Below are positions 50,900-61,410 of a stretch of DNA of 64,000 bases, one piece after another; position 1 is the stretch's first letter; each line of letters starts with the position of its first letter. A program made the position numbers and the translations under genes. Origin of the DNA: Sclerurus mexicanus (Eukaryota; Chordata; Aves; Passeriformes; Furnariidae); contig VWZF01007017.1 in the NCBI GenBank assembly GCA_013396755.1, positions 620,001-684,000 of the forward strand, in the 5' to 3' direction. The notes under the pieces were generated by a model. That model made no database searches, was not told where the DNA came from, and saw nothing but the letters and a program-made list of their open reading frames with translations.

Positions 50900-51591
50900 A
50901 ACAATTTAAAAACCTTAACAGAATTAAGACTGTTTTCAACCAGTTCCTTGTCTCTGGAAGCTTTCAAAGCAGCTGATTTATGACAACTTTGAATTTGCTT
51001 TGTGTGCTGTGCCTTGGGTTCACCACGCTGTGCCCGGAGGGCAGTGCCTGCAGAGCCCCGTCTTTCAGGGGTCCCTTTGCACTCCTGCCATTTCCAGTTT
51101 GGGCTCCCCAAGATTTGGCATTCCCATATAAAGCCACCGGCTGAGCGGTGTCCTCTCCCAAACCAAGGGAGAGCAGGACTGGATGTCCAGCTGGGCTGGG
51201 GTCGGCGCGGGTGGTGGGGCTGCTTATGCAGACACACCTCCCTGGCTAATCGGTGGGGGCTGCATGAGCAGTCTGGCTGCCGAGTGGGACAGCAGCCGGT
51301 GAAACCTCCTGGAATTAAGTGGCATCTGTTTTTGGGGATGAACACACCTCGGGTGCTGTGCTTGGCAGCACTCACGCCTTGCTGGGGCTGGGAGATGGTT
51401 CCTGATGAGCTCTGCAGATGGTCCTGTGGCCCCTTGCAGTCAATGCTTCCCCCTCTTCTCGTTCCCAGGTGATTCAGGCATTTTAACCACTCCTAATAAC
51501 CACATTTCAACCTGGCTTAGGTTGGGTTTTTTCTTTAAATCTTTCCTTTGATTAACTGTGCTGTTTTTCTCTTTTTTTCCCCCCCCATACT

Positions 51592-51650
51592 GATGGTGGG
51601 ACTTGGTGATCTTAGAGGGCCTTTCCAACCTTAATGACTCCATAATTCTG
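51592..51650 (+). mobile_element. CR1 LINE extreme 3' tail
   Basis: ATGGTGGGACTTGGTGATCT and AACCTTAATGACTCCATAAT are the last ~55 bp of the second subfamily, next to a T/C homopolymer run. Confidence 0.75.
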
Positions 51651-52129
51651 GCACGGTTACTCAGCCACAAGTTGTTTTGTTGTCCTGACTGAAATGTGAA
51701 GAACAGGAGAAGGAAAGAACCAGAATTTAGGGTTTTCTTACAAGCAATCTTCATGCAAGCGCAGCACTAAAATTCAGGAGAACAGGCTCATTTGTAACAG
51801 GAAGGTTTCCCGGGGGCCGAGGGATGTGGTGATTGCAAACCGAGGAGTAGCAGAGATTCTCAATTAGTGGCAAATGGAGTTCAGCCCTGCTTTTAATAAC
51901 CCTCATAAGCACATTTTTATTTTTCTATGTATTTGTCATAAAACTAATTATTATGTCCGAGCCATAAAAAGAAGAACAAGACTCTATTTCCTGCATCACG
52001 TCAGTGATTCCGAGATATTCCACAAGTTAATTAAATCAATCTGCAGATTAGGGAAGCAAATCGATGCATTATTGTGGCTGCGGAGAGAAATGAACGTTCC
52101 ACCTCATCTTTTGGGTGTTTACAGCAGAG

Positions 52130-52445
52130 GGCTGAGGCCACGAGGGTCCCTAAGGCGTCACCCCCGCAAGGTGGGGTCAGAGGTGCAGGTGACGGTCCCC
52201 CACAGCCCGGGAAAGCAGCTGCCCTGTGTGCTGTGGGCAGGCTGTCCATTGCCGAGGGGTGGGGACACTTCTGGGGTCGTACCGCGGGCCCTCAGAGGAG
52301 CCAGTTCTTGTGCCAGCAGCTCCGTCCCATGTCCCCGTCACCGCCACGGCCACGAGCGAGTGGGGAACCGAGCAGGGACCCGCTGCTTCTGCTGGTGGGA
52401 TGAATTGCTGGAGCCTGTTAGCTCGGGGCAAAGCCCGATGAGTCA
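52130..52445. promoter_or_regulatory. CpG-dense patch in intron 2, 3 kb upstream of exon 3
   Basis: About 18 CpGs in 260 bp, including GGTCGTACCGCGGGCCCTCA and CACCGCCACGGCCACGAGCG. It lies within the longest open frame of the window. Confidence 0.3.
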
Positions 52446-52755
52446 CGTCTCCGATAAACATCTCAAAAAAGCCCCGCCAACAACATGCTTTGCATTTTCA
52501 CAGCTATATTTAGATTTATTTAAATCGGATTTATTTTTGAAATTTGAAAAGGCAGATGTACAGGAAATATTACAAAACCTGTCTGGAAAAAGATCATATA
52601 CTCGAAGGCGACCTGGGGAAGGTCTTCAAAGATCTGGAGGTGGTCACTGGTCCTTAGTGCCCATCATGCAGGGGTGGGGTGTGTGGTGTCTCCTGCACCT
52701 GGTGCTGAGGACACCCTGCCCGTGTTGCCCTTACATTCAGCTCCCCGTGGTTGTT

Positions 52756-52923
52756 ACTGGGAGGGTGGGCAGGCCCTGGCACAGGTTGGGCAGAGAAGCT
52801 GTGGCTGCCCCTGGATCCCTGGGAGTGTCCAAGGCCAGGTTGGACGGGGCTCATGTGCGGGTGTTTGGCCAAAGGAAGGACATGATGGTCCTGGAGGACT
52901 TTTCCCACCTCAGTGATTCTGTG
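52756..52923 (+). mobile_element. CR1 LINE mosaic 3' fragment
   Basis: The body (GGGAGGGTGGGCAGGCCCTG to GGTTGGACGGGGCT) belongs to the main subfamily. The end (CATGATGGTCCTGGAGGACT, CCTCAGTGATTCTGTGGG) belongs to the second subfamily. It also supplies the upstream arm of an inverted pair around exon 3. Confidence 0.88.
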
Positions 52924-53037
52924 GGTAATGGTTCCCATTGTGCCAAGTTTTCCTCTTGTGTTCTTGTTACCTCTCACCCTTTCCATGTGACTCCTGGAAG
53001 AAGGGAGTCTCCGCTTTCTTGCAGTGACCCTTAAAAT

Positions 53038-53152
53038 ACTGTGACAAGGTGACAAGGTCCCTCCTGCGCCGCCTTTTCTTGTGGCTGAACGACCCCAGTT
53101 CCCTCAGCCTTCCCTCACGCAGCAGCTTCCCAGGCCTTTGATCACACACCTC
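53038..53152 (-). mobile_element. CR1 LINE fragment, more 5' segment
   Basis: CTTGTGGCTGAACGACCCCA, GTTCCCTCAGCCTTCCCTCA and CAGGCCTTTGATCACACACC follow the order of a more 5' CR1 section in minus sense. Confidence 0.7.
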
Positions 53153-53179
53153 GTCTGAAATGGAGAGATTTTAATTTAA

Positions 53180-54060
53180 AAGCATTAAAAAAAGAAGTCA
53201 GATGACTGCAAAGCACTTTTCATGTTAGACCCCTGCACAAAATTTACTTCAGAGTTTAATTCCTCTTTCATCCTTGTTTATTATCTCATTTCTTCTGCCT
53301 CTTGTTAATCCATTTACTGAATAAATGTTTATTCGCTGCTATATTTAATTTTTTTCTGACCTTCTCAGCTGCCACGTGAGATGGGTGGAAGGCTGTAGTT
53401 GTTGAAATGGAGAGTAGCTCTGTGATGGGTTTAATCTGCACTTGAAGCTCAGCAGAGCAGATTTTAAATGCTAAATCTGCTCATAGATCAGTCTTTAGAG
53501 GTATTGGAAGAAATGCATATGCAAAATAAACAGTTTTTAATTCTTAATAAATATTAACATTCAATTGTGTTTATGCATATATTTTTGAGTCATAATTACT
53601 AAATTCCACAGATTTTACTGATCTGAATGTAATGATCCCTATCAGTCAGTAAATAGCAGAAAAATCAGCAGCATACTGATGTACCAGAAATCCTGATTTG
53701 TCTCACACTGAGAGGTTTCAGAAATACTATGGAAGCCAATTTCTGTCATGGGAAAGAAGATCTTCCTGGGAAGTCGCTGATAATAATAACATCAGCAATT
53801 TTCCCTGAGTACCAGAGCATATTGTGTCATTTATGTAATTTACAGAATTACATTATACAGCAGGACAACATATTTGTGCTTATTTGTGTGTTATTTTAAT
53901 TAATGTACATCTCATATTCATTTCTAATTGTATTTTGGAAATGAATGAGTGATGTGACCTGCTCAGTGTCACTGTCAGGGATTTTATTTCATTTCCTTGC
54001 TGTAAAACCCAGATTAAAGAGGAGTCCAGTCAATTAGGGAATGAACAAAGCATGTACTTA
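53180..54060. other. AT-rich, repeat-free block
   Basis: No CR1 or tandem repeat is recognisable. POU/homeodomain-like words such as ATGCATATGCAAAATAAAC and GTGTTTATGCATATATTTTT occur near 53512-53585. Possible regulatory sequence, unproven. Confidence 0.3.
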
Positions 54061-54244
54061 AAAGAAAATCATTTAATCTGCAACACTCTCTAAGTCTGGA
54101 AAGCTCTCCACCTTCTACCCTGTCATGGTTCCAGTCTTCCTTCAGAAAGAGTGTAAAATTCCTGAGGATAAGCCTCGAACCCGAACAAAAGCCTGCCCAT
54201 TTCTCCTGGATCAGACCTCCCTGGCTACAACAAAGTCTGGAGAG

Positions 54245-54405
54245 GGTTTGCCCAGGGTTTGACAGGCTGGGCTGAGTCCAGAGGAGGGACTGGAGATGCT
54301 GCAGGGCTGGAGCCCCTCTGCTCTGGAGCCAGGCTGGGAGAGCTGGGGGGTCACCTGGAGAAGAGAAGGCTCTGGGAGACCTGAGAGGCCCTGGCAGTGT
54401 CTAGT
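54245..54405 (+). mobile_element. CR1 LINE 5' segment lacking the 3' end
   Basis: GGGCTGGAGCCCCTCTGCTC, GAGAGCTGGGGGGTCACCTG and GAGAAGAGAAGGCTCTGGGA are the upstream blocks of the element. The downstream body and octamer tail are absent. Confidence 0.75.
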
Positions 54406-55375
54406 TTATTGGTCTCCATTTACCTTGCAGAGCACTTGGACTTCAAAGCAATGTTACAGCAGGTCCCAAAACACCCATATAGAAAACCTGTCTCTTTTTC
54501 AGGTATTTGTGCAGGATCTGTTGTTTATCACAGAGGCAATGGTACTTTTCAGAGCCATCAACAGGGTGTGTCTGGTTTGATTTCTGTATCAAAAGTCATA
54601 ATAAATCCATATGTGTTAGACAGGTTCACACTGAAAGTCAGAATTCCTGCCTTCGGTGCTGGGACTCGGAGTTCCCTTTCTGCCTGTGCGACATTGCAAG
54701 TACAGCATTCCCTTAAGGACAGGCCATTTAATGCTTTCCATCACTTCCCACCCATGTGGAACTCTGTTCTCTGATATCCAGGTGTATAAATAGTACAGAA
54801 AATGGGGCTTAGTGAAGAATTCTGCTGATGAAATCAAAGAAAGAAACTCTAGCTCCTTTTTTTTAGCCCTGGTGCAGCTGGGGGCCTCAAAGCAATATGA
54901 AGCGAGAGAAATAAATGTATTTGAGTCTTCTCCATGAGCAAATACAACTCTCCAAGTACACACAGACAGGATGTAACAGGCATCTTGATTTTTAGAAGTA
55001 CAAGAGGAATTTCATTTTGTCTTCTTTACAAACCGTCCTGAGCAAGCTCAGCCTCTAAACGAGAGCTTCCATCTTTCCTGGGAACTCCCCAGCAGCCCCT
55101 GTTTTGCACGGAACAGAGGCAAGTGTTGCTTTCTCAGTTGGAGCGTTTGGAATCCAGGGCTGAGCTCCGCAAACCCGAGGGAAGTGTAACCGTGCTCACA
55201 CCTAAAAGAGGTTCTGCACGGTTGCATTTCGACACCGGCCTGTTGTTTTGTCCCCCAGGCAGTCCAGTCATCCCAGCTCTCCCAGCAAACCCGGCTATCC
55301 CGGCTCTCCGCGCTGTGCCGGGATCGTGCCGAGTCAGCAGCTTTCCATGACGCCTCACTCCTTGTTCCCTTGCAG

Positions 55376-55501
55376 TGTCTCCCAAGATATTCCGCATCTC
55401 CAGTGACATCATCGTGAACGAGGGCAGCAACGTGACCCTGGTGTGCCTGGCCACGGGAAAGCCGGAGCCTTCTATCTCCTGGAGACACATCTCCCCGTCC
55501 G
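55376..55501 (+). CDS. NEGR1: NEGR1 exon 3 (start of Ig domain 2)
   Basis: This 126-bp exon completes the Val codon left by exon 2, adds 41 codons and ends one base into the next codon. It carries the linker and the first half of the second Ig domain. Visible features are the sequon NVT (Asn at 55429-55431), the first Ig2 cysteine in LVCLATG (55444-55446), the core Trp twelve residues later in SISWRH, and the GKPEP turn typical of IgLONs. The acceptor is a strong pyrimidine tract ending TTGCAG at 55375, and the donor is G|GTGAGC at 55502. The second Ig2 cysteine must be in exon 4, which I looked for to the right and did not find. The phase at both ends fits the IgLON exon pattern, and the frame is intact. 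Confidence 0.97.
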
Positions 55502-55867
55502 GTGAGCGTGGGCTGCCACCCCCCAGGGCTGGCATTGTGGGGCTTCCCAAGGGGAACTGCGGCTTTGGTGCCTTAAAAGGTGTTTGTTGAATGGGACCTT
55601 TAGAAAAGAAGCTTCTTCAGATTTTGAGTGAGATCAGGGAAAACTGTGATTCTGCTGTAAGACACAAATGAAGACATAAGGGCACCTTAAATATGAATAA
55701 ATACGTTTTAACGGGTTGCAGACGTGGATCACACAACTCCAATTAAAATCCAAACAAGGACATAGTCAGGAACACACAGGGCTCTCTAGAAATGGGCATG
55801 AAAGTTAAACACATGAACACATCATGCAATAGATTAAATTTACTGTCACTTATTTTACTGTAGCTGC

Positions 55868-55967
55868 AGGCAGGGGGTGGGATTGTTGGAGTGTCCCGTG
55901 CAGGGCCGGGAGTTGGACTCGGTGATCCTCACAGGTCCCTTCCAGCTCAGGATATTCTAGGATTCTA
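55868..55967 (+). mobile_element. CR1 LINE 3' fragment downstream of exon 3
   Basis: GGGATTGTTGGAGTGTCCCG, GGGAGTTGGACTCGGTGATC and the tail GGATATTCTAGGATTCTAT. It starts 366 bp after exon 3. Confidence 0.9.
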
Positions 55968-56785
55968 TACCATTGAACCATTATTCCATGATACAACACA
56001 CCTTATTAGAATGGTTTTACTGAATGAATTAAATTATATTCATGAAAAATTCCAAACAAAATGGCAACTAAAAGTATTGCTTCTCACTGATATTTCTATT
56101 TAAATCTTCAGTTGCTCATGGTGTATTTAAAGAAAAGTTCTGGCTAACGTTACAGACGTGTCTCCACTGGTGGCTGAGTGCAGAGCCAGCAAAGCTGCTC
56201 CCTGGGAGCAAAGCAGGGTCTGTGGGGAGATCCCCACTCCTGTCTCTGGAAATTGGGGTGGATTTTGTGTTCCTGGCAGGAGCTGCTCCCTGCTCCCAGC
56301 TGACTGGACTGGCATTGCACTGGGTCTTTTAGAGGGACTCTACAGTCAGAATAGATTTTGCAATTAAGGGCTTTCTTTGCTCCCAGAACTTTCATAAAAT
56401 CCATGTAATTGCCGGGAAGGATGCTTTCATGGACTGTCACGGGCTCTCATAATCCTGAGGAACAGTTTGCTTTACAAAGCAAGATCTGGAAAAAAAACCC
56501 TCACTTTTGACCTTTAAGACAATGACAATGAATTTGGCTTGAAGTGTCCATCAAGGGACTTGAGGAAAAATTCAGTTGTAGCAGAAAATGGATTTTAGCT
56601 AAATGTCAAATAAAATTTTATTAGAAACCGTGGTGCTACTTTAGAGTAATAGCTCAAAGCATTCGAGTGGCTGCAGAAAGGAGCTGTTAGAATGTTCCTG
56701 GAGAGGGATAAAGCAGAAAAGGAGAAAAGGCTGCAGAAGGGGCTGGGGAGGAGGCAGAGCCTCCTCATCTTGAATTCACGAAAAA

Positions 56786-56904
56786 TGAAGATGTGGCACT
56801 TGGGGACGTGGCTCAGTGGTGGCCTTGGCAGTGCTGGGGGAACAGTCCAGTGCTGCTGGACTCAGTGAGCTTAGGGGGGTTTCCAACCTCAATGACTCTG
56901 TGAA
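56786..56904 (+). mobile_element. CR1 LINE 3' fragment
   Basis: CACTTGGGGACGTGGCTCAG, GGCCTTGGCAGTGCTGGGGG, and CCTCAATGACTCTGTGAA. It is the same subfamily as the right arm at 39.8 kb. Confidence 0.85.
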
Positions 56905-57247
56905 AATTAATGCAGGTAGTCAGAAGGGCTTCCCTGGCTCTGTATCTTGACCAAAGGGCTGAGGATGAGGAGAGGTGTGATCATCCATGACCACAGTGAG
57001 AAGTGAAAATGGAATAGGAGGGAAACGCTGTTGGAAGATCTCATGGTACGGGGAGAGACAAGAGAGGTGTTTGGAGTGCTCCTGGCCAGCGCTCAGCACA
57101 GCAGAGGGGGGCACACAGGAGGTGTTCCCACCACTGAAGATCCAAGGGCAGGCCGGTACAGCCTGTGTTTGGTTTCCCTTTAGGTGTCAAATTCCTGCTT
57201 TGCTCTGCCTTCTCATCCCCTCTTGGAACTGTACATGAATAGAAGCC

Positions 57248-57475
57248 CAGAATCCCACACTGGTTTGGCTTGGAAGGGACCTCAAAGCCCCCCCAGTGCC
57301 ACCCCTGCCATGGGCAGGGACACCTCCCACCAGCCCAGGTGGCTCCAAGCCCCGTCCAACCTGGCCTCGGACACTCCCAGGGATCCAGGGGCAGCCACAG
57401 CTTCTCTGGGCACCCTGTGCCAGGGCCTGCCCACCCTCCCAGGGAAGGAATTATTCCCAATCTCTTATCTAAATC
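57248..57475 (-). mobile_element. CR1 LINE 3' fragment downstream of exon 3
   Basis: CAGAATCCCACACTGGTTTG, CTGCCATGGGCAGGGACACC, AGCTTCTCTGGGCACCCTGT and CCCAGGGAAGGAATTATTCC. Positions 57348-57440 are complementary to 52759-52851 with four mismatches. Confidence 0.93.
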
Positions 57476-57744
57476 TCTTCTCTTTGAGTTTGTAGTGCCC
57501 ATAGGAGGCAAAAAAGAGGCGAAGTTAACACAGACTGGGCAGGGGTGGGTCTGAGGGGAGGGAGAGCTCCTGGGCTGACCCAGGACAACCCGGGCAGAGA
57601 CGCCCTGAGAGCCCCAGTGCTGGGCCTGGCAAACTCTTGGCAGACACCGTGTCACTGACCTGCGTCCCCACAAACCCTCCTTTTCCGACTGGTGAGCACC
57701 AAGGGGGAGCACTGGGACATGGCACTGGGCTGGGTGACAAAGTG

Positions 57745-57815
57745 GGGATCGCTCACAGGTTGGACTCGGTGCTCTGGGAGCTCTTTTCCAACCTCAGTGA
57801 TTTTGTGAATCTCTA
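57745..57815 (+). mobile_element. CR1 LINE extreme 3' end
   Basis: CAGGTTGGACTCGGTGCTCT, CTCTTTTCCAACCTCAGTGA and TTTTGTGAATCTCTAA. Confidence 0.75.
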
Positions 57816-58249
57816 ATTCTGAGCCTTGGGACGTGCCTCAGGTGTCCCCTGTTTGATTAACACACACAGCTTAGTCTGGAGTGGGAGAACACAGGATCCA
57901 AATAACTTCTTGCTCAAAAACCTTGTAAAATGTGATGGAAGCAAAGGTACAATTTCCAGCACATGTTCTGCTAGTGCACCAAATAAAGAAGAATTTTTCC
58001 ATTCCAGTAACACTCCCGTGCTCAGGTGCCTGTTCCGGGAGCAGACAGTTACAAATGGCTCTCACGGCCCAGGAAACATCAGCCTGGCAAACACAAAGCC
58101 TGGGTTTATTAGAAAAGAAAATGCAAGAGAGGTGCAAACACCAGATCTCTCTAATGGTTTGTATTCTATCTGCAGCACCTCGCCTCTCTCTGAACATCAG
58201 CTTCATCTGCACTTTCTAATTTCTCCCAGTTCTCTCCTGTAATTCCCAG

Positions 58250-58820
58250 TGGCACTAATGAGGCTCACAGGGAAGTGTCACATCTCGAATCCAGCACTAA
58301 ATTATATTAATGAAGCATATTTAGAATATTCTCAAATTGTTTGTCAAAGCTGCTGCTAAAAGATAAGGAACTGAAATCTCTGAATACAAATGACTCAATG
58401 TAGACTAATTCCAGGATATGATCAGGATTTACATCAACACAGCCTTGACTTGCATGCGGTCGGATTCAATTTTTTGGAACAAGAGATAAATTGAACCTTT
58501 CGTAGGAATAAAAATAAAATGTATTCCGAGGTGATTTTTAAACTTAGTCTGTAAATCATTGGCCTGGAATCTTTATTGTGCGTGTTTAACTTGCAGTCAT
58601 TATGTAAATGCTTTCGTTATATAAATATTCATTACACAGCTCCATTATGTAAATGCAGCAAATCTCCACACTCAGCGGAACGCTCAGGCTGCGGTTTGTA
58701 ATCTGGAAATCTGTATTGTTGAAATGTCACCCGAATAAATTGTAGGTATTACTTATTTTGTTCTGACATTTCAGAGCAAAGTGCAGCATCGATAGTTTAA
58801 GAATGAAACCAGAATGTTAA
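58250..58820. other. AT-rich, repeat-free block with duplicated octamer-like word
   Basis: CATTATGTAAATGC occurs exactly twice, at 58598-58611 and 58643-58656, 45 bp apart. ATGTAAAT resembles the POU octamer ATGCAAAT. No CR1 is seen in the block. Confidence 0.35.
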
Positions 58821-59979
58821 AGAATTAAGTTCTGACAAAACTCCAGCTTTAGCACTTGTGTGTCCCCCATGTGCGCGGGGCTTACACCGAGGGTTTGGCA
58901 AAGTTCTGTTGGTAGCAAAACCACCAAAAGACATTCAGAAATCTTCTGATAAAACGTTCTTGCTTTACAAAATGCAGCCAGAAATTAGGCTGAGTTTAGA
59001 CTTGAACACATTCACGTGACGGCTCCTCTCCCTTTGCACGTGGGCAGGATGTGATGGGACTGAAGGGACTCTAGTGCCCCTCCTGCTGCTCGTGGACAGC
59101 CCTAAGGCTGTGCAGATATATTGCATTAATGTATCATCACAGCCTGGCCGTGTATTGGTGCAATTCATCTCCAGAGCTCTGCGGTGCCGGGCTGGGCTGG
59201 CGGGGGAAGGAGCCTCGGAGCCGGTTCCGTCACAGACAAGGGGCACTGTGGGTCCCTGGGCAGCAGGACCCTCCCCAGGCCCACTGCACAATGCTCAGGG
59301 TCTTCTCTGGGAGAAGCAAAGACGGTTTTTAAAAACTCTCCCTAAGTCCTGAGACACAAACAAAGCTTGGCCTGAGCCAGCCAATGTCAAAGATTCTGTT
59401 GCACTTGCCCTTCTGCCGCCGAGCTGCCGCCTCTCAGATGTGTCCACACGTGACAGGAATGAGAAGCGTTTTGTTCAAGTGCAAGTACTTCAAACCTGGA
59501 TTTTCAGGCTGAAAGAACTTAACTGACATGGATTATAATCAGATTTCCAGGCCTCTGTGTGTGTACAAAGGGTGAACTCTTTCAAAATGCTCCATCTCCT
59601 GCTTAAAAACAGGTTTCAAAGTGAAAGTTTTAGAAACATACATTTCTATCTTGTTTCTTTTTTCTTAGTAAATACTAAACATCGAGCAGATATTGCTGGT
59701 CGTTTCACACCGGTTTCCCCTCGTGCCAGTACAACTGTGCATTGTGTAATTTCTGGTCAGTGAGAAGCTGGTCTCCTTCAGCCTCCCCTTGGCCACTGCC
59801 TTTGCAAGTGAAGCTGCTCCTGGCAACAATCACGTTGTGTGAAGGATCTCACTTCATTTTCCCAACTTTGCACTTCCAAGTTCAATTAGCAGGGGTCTCA
59901 AACAGCCTGGCAATCCTCCTGGCTGGAAGGACCTCTTTCCTCAAGCTCAAAACTGACGATTATTTTCTCCTAGTTCACT

Positions 59980-60258
59980 AAATCCTGGAATGGTTTGTAT
60001 CGGAAGGGACCTTAAAGCTGATCTCCTTCCAAACCCCTCTTCCCTGGGTAGGGACACCTTCCACTATCCCAGGTTACTTCAAGCCCCATCCAACCTGGCC
60101 TTGGACACTTCCAGGGATCCAGGGGCAGCCACAGCTTCTCTGGGCACCCTGTGCCAGGGCCTGCCCACCCTCCCAGGGAAGAATTTCTTCCCAATATCCC
60201 ATCTAAATCTACTCTCTGACACTTTGAAGCCATTCCTTGTCCTGTCACTCCAGGCTCT
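59980..60258 (-). mobile_element. CR1 LINE 3' fragment
   Basis: AATCCTGGAATGGTTTGTAT, AGCTTCTCTGGGCACCCTGT, AATTTCTTCCCAATATCCCA and CCTTGTCCTGTCACTCCAGG are collinear in minus sense. Confidence 0.93.
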
Positions 60259-60262
60259 TGTA

Positions 60263-60320
60263 GATAGAATGGTTCATGTTGAAAAGGACCTTAAAGATCA
60301 TCTTGTTCCAAACCCCATCT
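60263..60320 (-). mobile_element. CR1 LINE short 3' fragment in tandem
   Basis: TAGAATGGTTCATGTTGAAA and GGACCTTAAAGATCATCTTG form a second CR1 3' end right after the preceding minus copy. Confidence 0.7.
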
Positions 60321-61141
60321 ATCAAAGAATTCTTTTGCAATCACCTTTGTTACTGTTCATGTGTTTGAGTTTGCAGTGCCTGGAGTTGCTGCTCCCAGTC
60401 ACTTTGTCAGTTGTTTGGGAACAGCCCTAAAGGGAATGAGGGACTTTCCCTTATGGAACTTTCCTTTCCTCAAGGTGATGTCCTGCAAGAGCTGATCCTT
60501 TGGGGCTGGGGCCAGTGATGTGCTCATGGCTGGGGGCTGAGGAAGGATCCTGCCCCACTGGAGGCACAGCACCTTGAGTGGCAATGCCACGCAGTCACCT
60601 TCGTAAAGCGAGGAGATTTATTGCTGCCCTAGGCCCAAAGCGAAGCCGGTTCCCTTTGGTGTCTGAGCAGCAGAATGTGAAATGATTCAGTGGTTTGACC
60701 TGATGAGCACTGACAGAGCTACGCCTCCCTCGTGCCATCATTACTCATCTCACAGGGAACAGCTTCATTGCAGCGCTGGCGCTGAGCTCCCGGGTCAGGT
60801 GAAGCATTACCGGCCTGAGCACAAACATCTGTTCCTGCAACCGAGCTGGAAGTGCTGGGAGATGAGCCAGGAAACCTTCAGAGACAGACCAAGGCAGGGA
60901 CAGCCAGCAGAGAGGGCGAAGACTGACCAGGACCAGGGGGGTTTTACCTGCATGTGGGGCAGAGGGGCCAGGCAGGAGAGCCCTGCCCAGAGCTGTCAGC
61001 TCTGCTGCCACTCACCCACCCTGGAATCTGCCAATGTCCTCCATGCCAACTTCAGGAAGGAGAAAGGACAGGGATGTTCTCTCCAGAGAAACCTGCAAAT
61101 GGCCCCTTGCCTGTATGTTGTATGTGTTGGCATCAGCTGGC

Positions 61142-61410
61142 TTCAGAGAACCTGGACTTACTTGGGTTGGGAGACACCTTGAAGCCCATCCCATTGCACC
61201 CCCTGCCATGGGCAGGGACACCTCCCACCAGCCCAGGTTGCTCCAAGCCCCGTCCAGCCTGGCCTTGGACACTCCCAGGGATCCAGGAGCAGCCACAGCT
61301 TCTCTGGGCACCCTGTGCCAGGGCCTGCCCACCCTCCCAGCCAGCAATTCCTTCCCACTGTCCCATCTAATCCTGCCCTCTGGCAGTGGGCAGCTGTTCC
61401 CCCTTGTCCT
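61142..61410 (-). mobile_element. CR1 LINE 3' fragment
   Basis: ACTTGGGTTGGGAGACACCT, CTGCCATGGGCAGGGACACC, AGCTTCTCTGGGCACCCTGT and CCCTCTGGCAGTGGGCAGCT. The terminal octamer tail is poor. Confidence 0.92.

Larger units (their letters stand above)
31001..55375 (+). other. NEGR1: NEGR1 intron 2 (complete)
   Basis: This intron is bounded by the GTGAGT donor after exon 2 and the TTGCAG acceptor before exon 3. The split Val codon (G|TG) joins in frame across it. Its length is 24,375 bp. It holds the heptamer minisatellite, many CR1 fragments, two CpG-dense patches and AT-rich blocks, listed separately. I see nothing specific in the unlisted stretches, chiefly 31621-31977, 32226-32676, 32951-34332, 34563-37281, 37645-38484, 38755-39611, 39865-41329, 41536-41844, 42046-43531, 44031-44559, 45131-45699, 45981-47080, 47265-48030, 48160-49129, 49491-50611, 50900-51591, 51651-52129 and 54406-55375. 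Confidence 0.95.

Noticed and set aside
50551..51375. 274-codon minus-strand open frame
   Set aside because: A large part is CR1 read in an antisense frame (SRDPGAATASL-like and related peptides recur at every CR1 copy).
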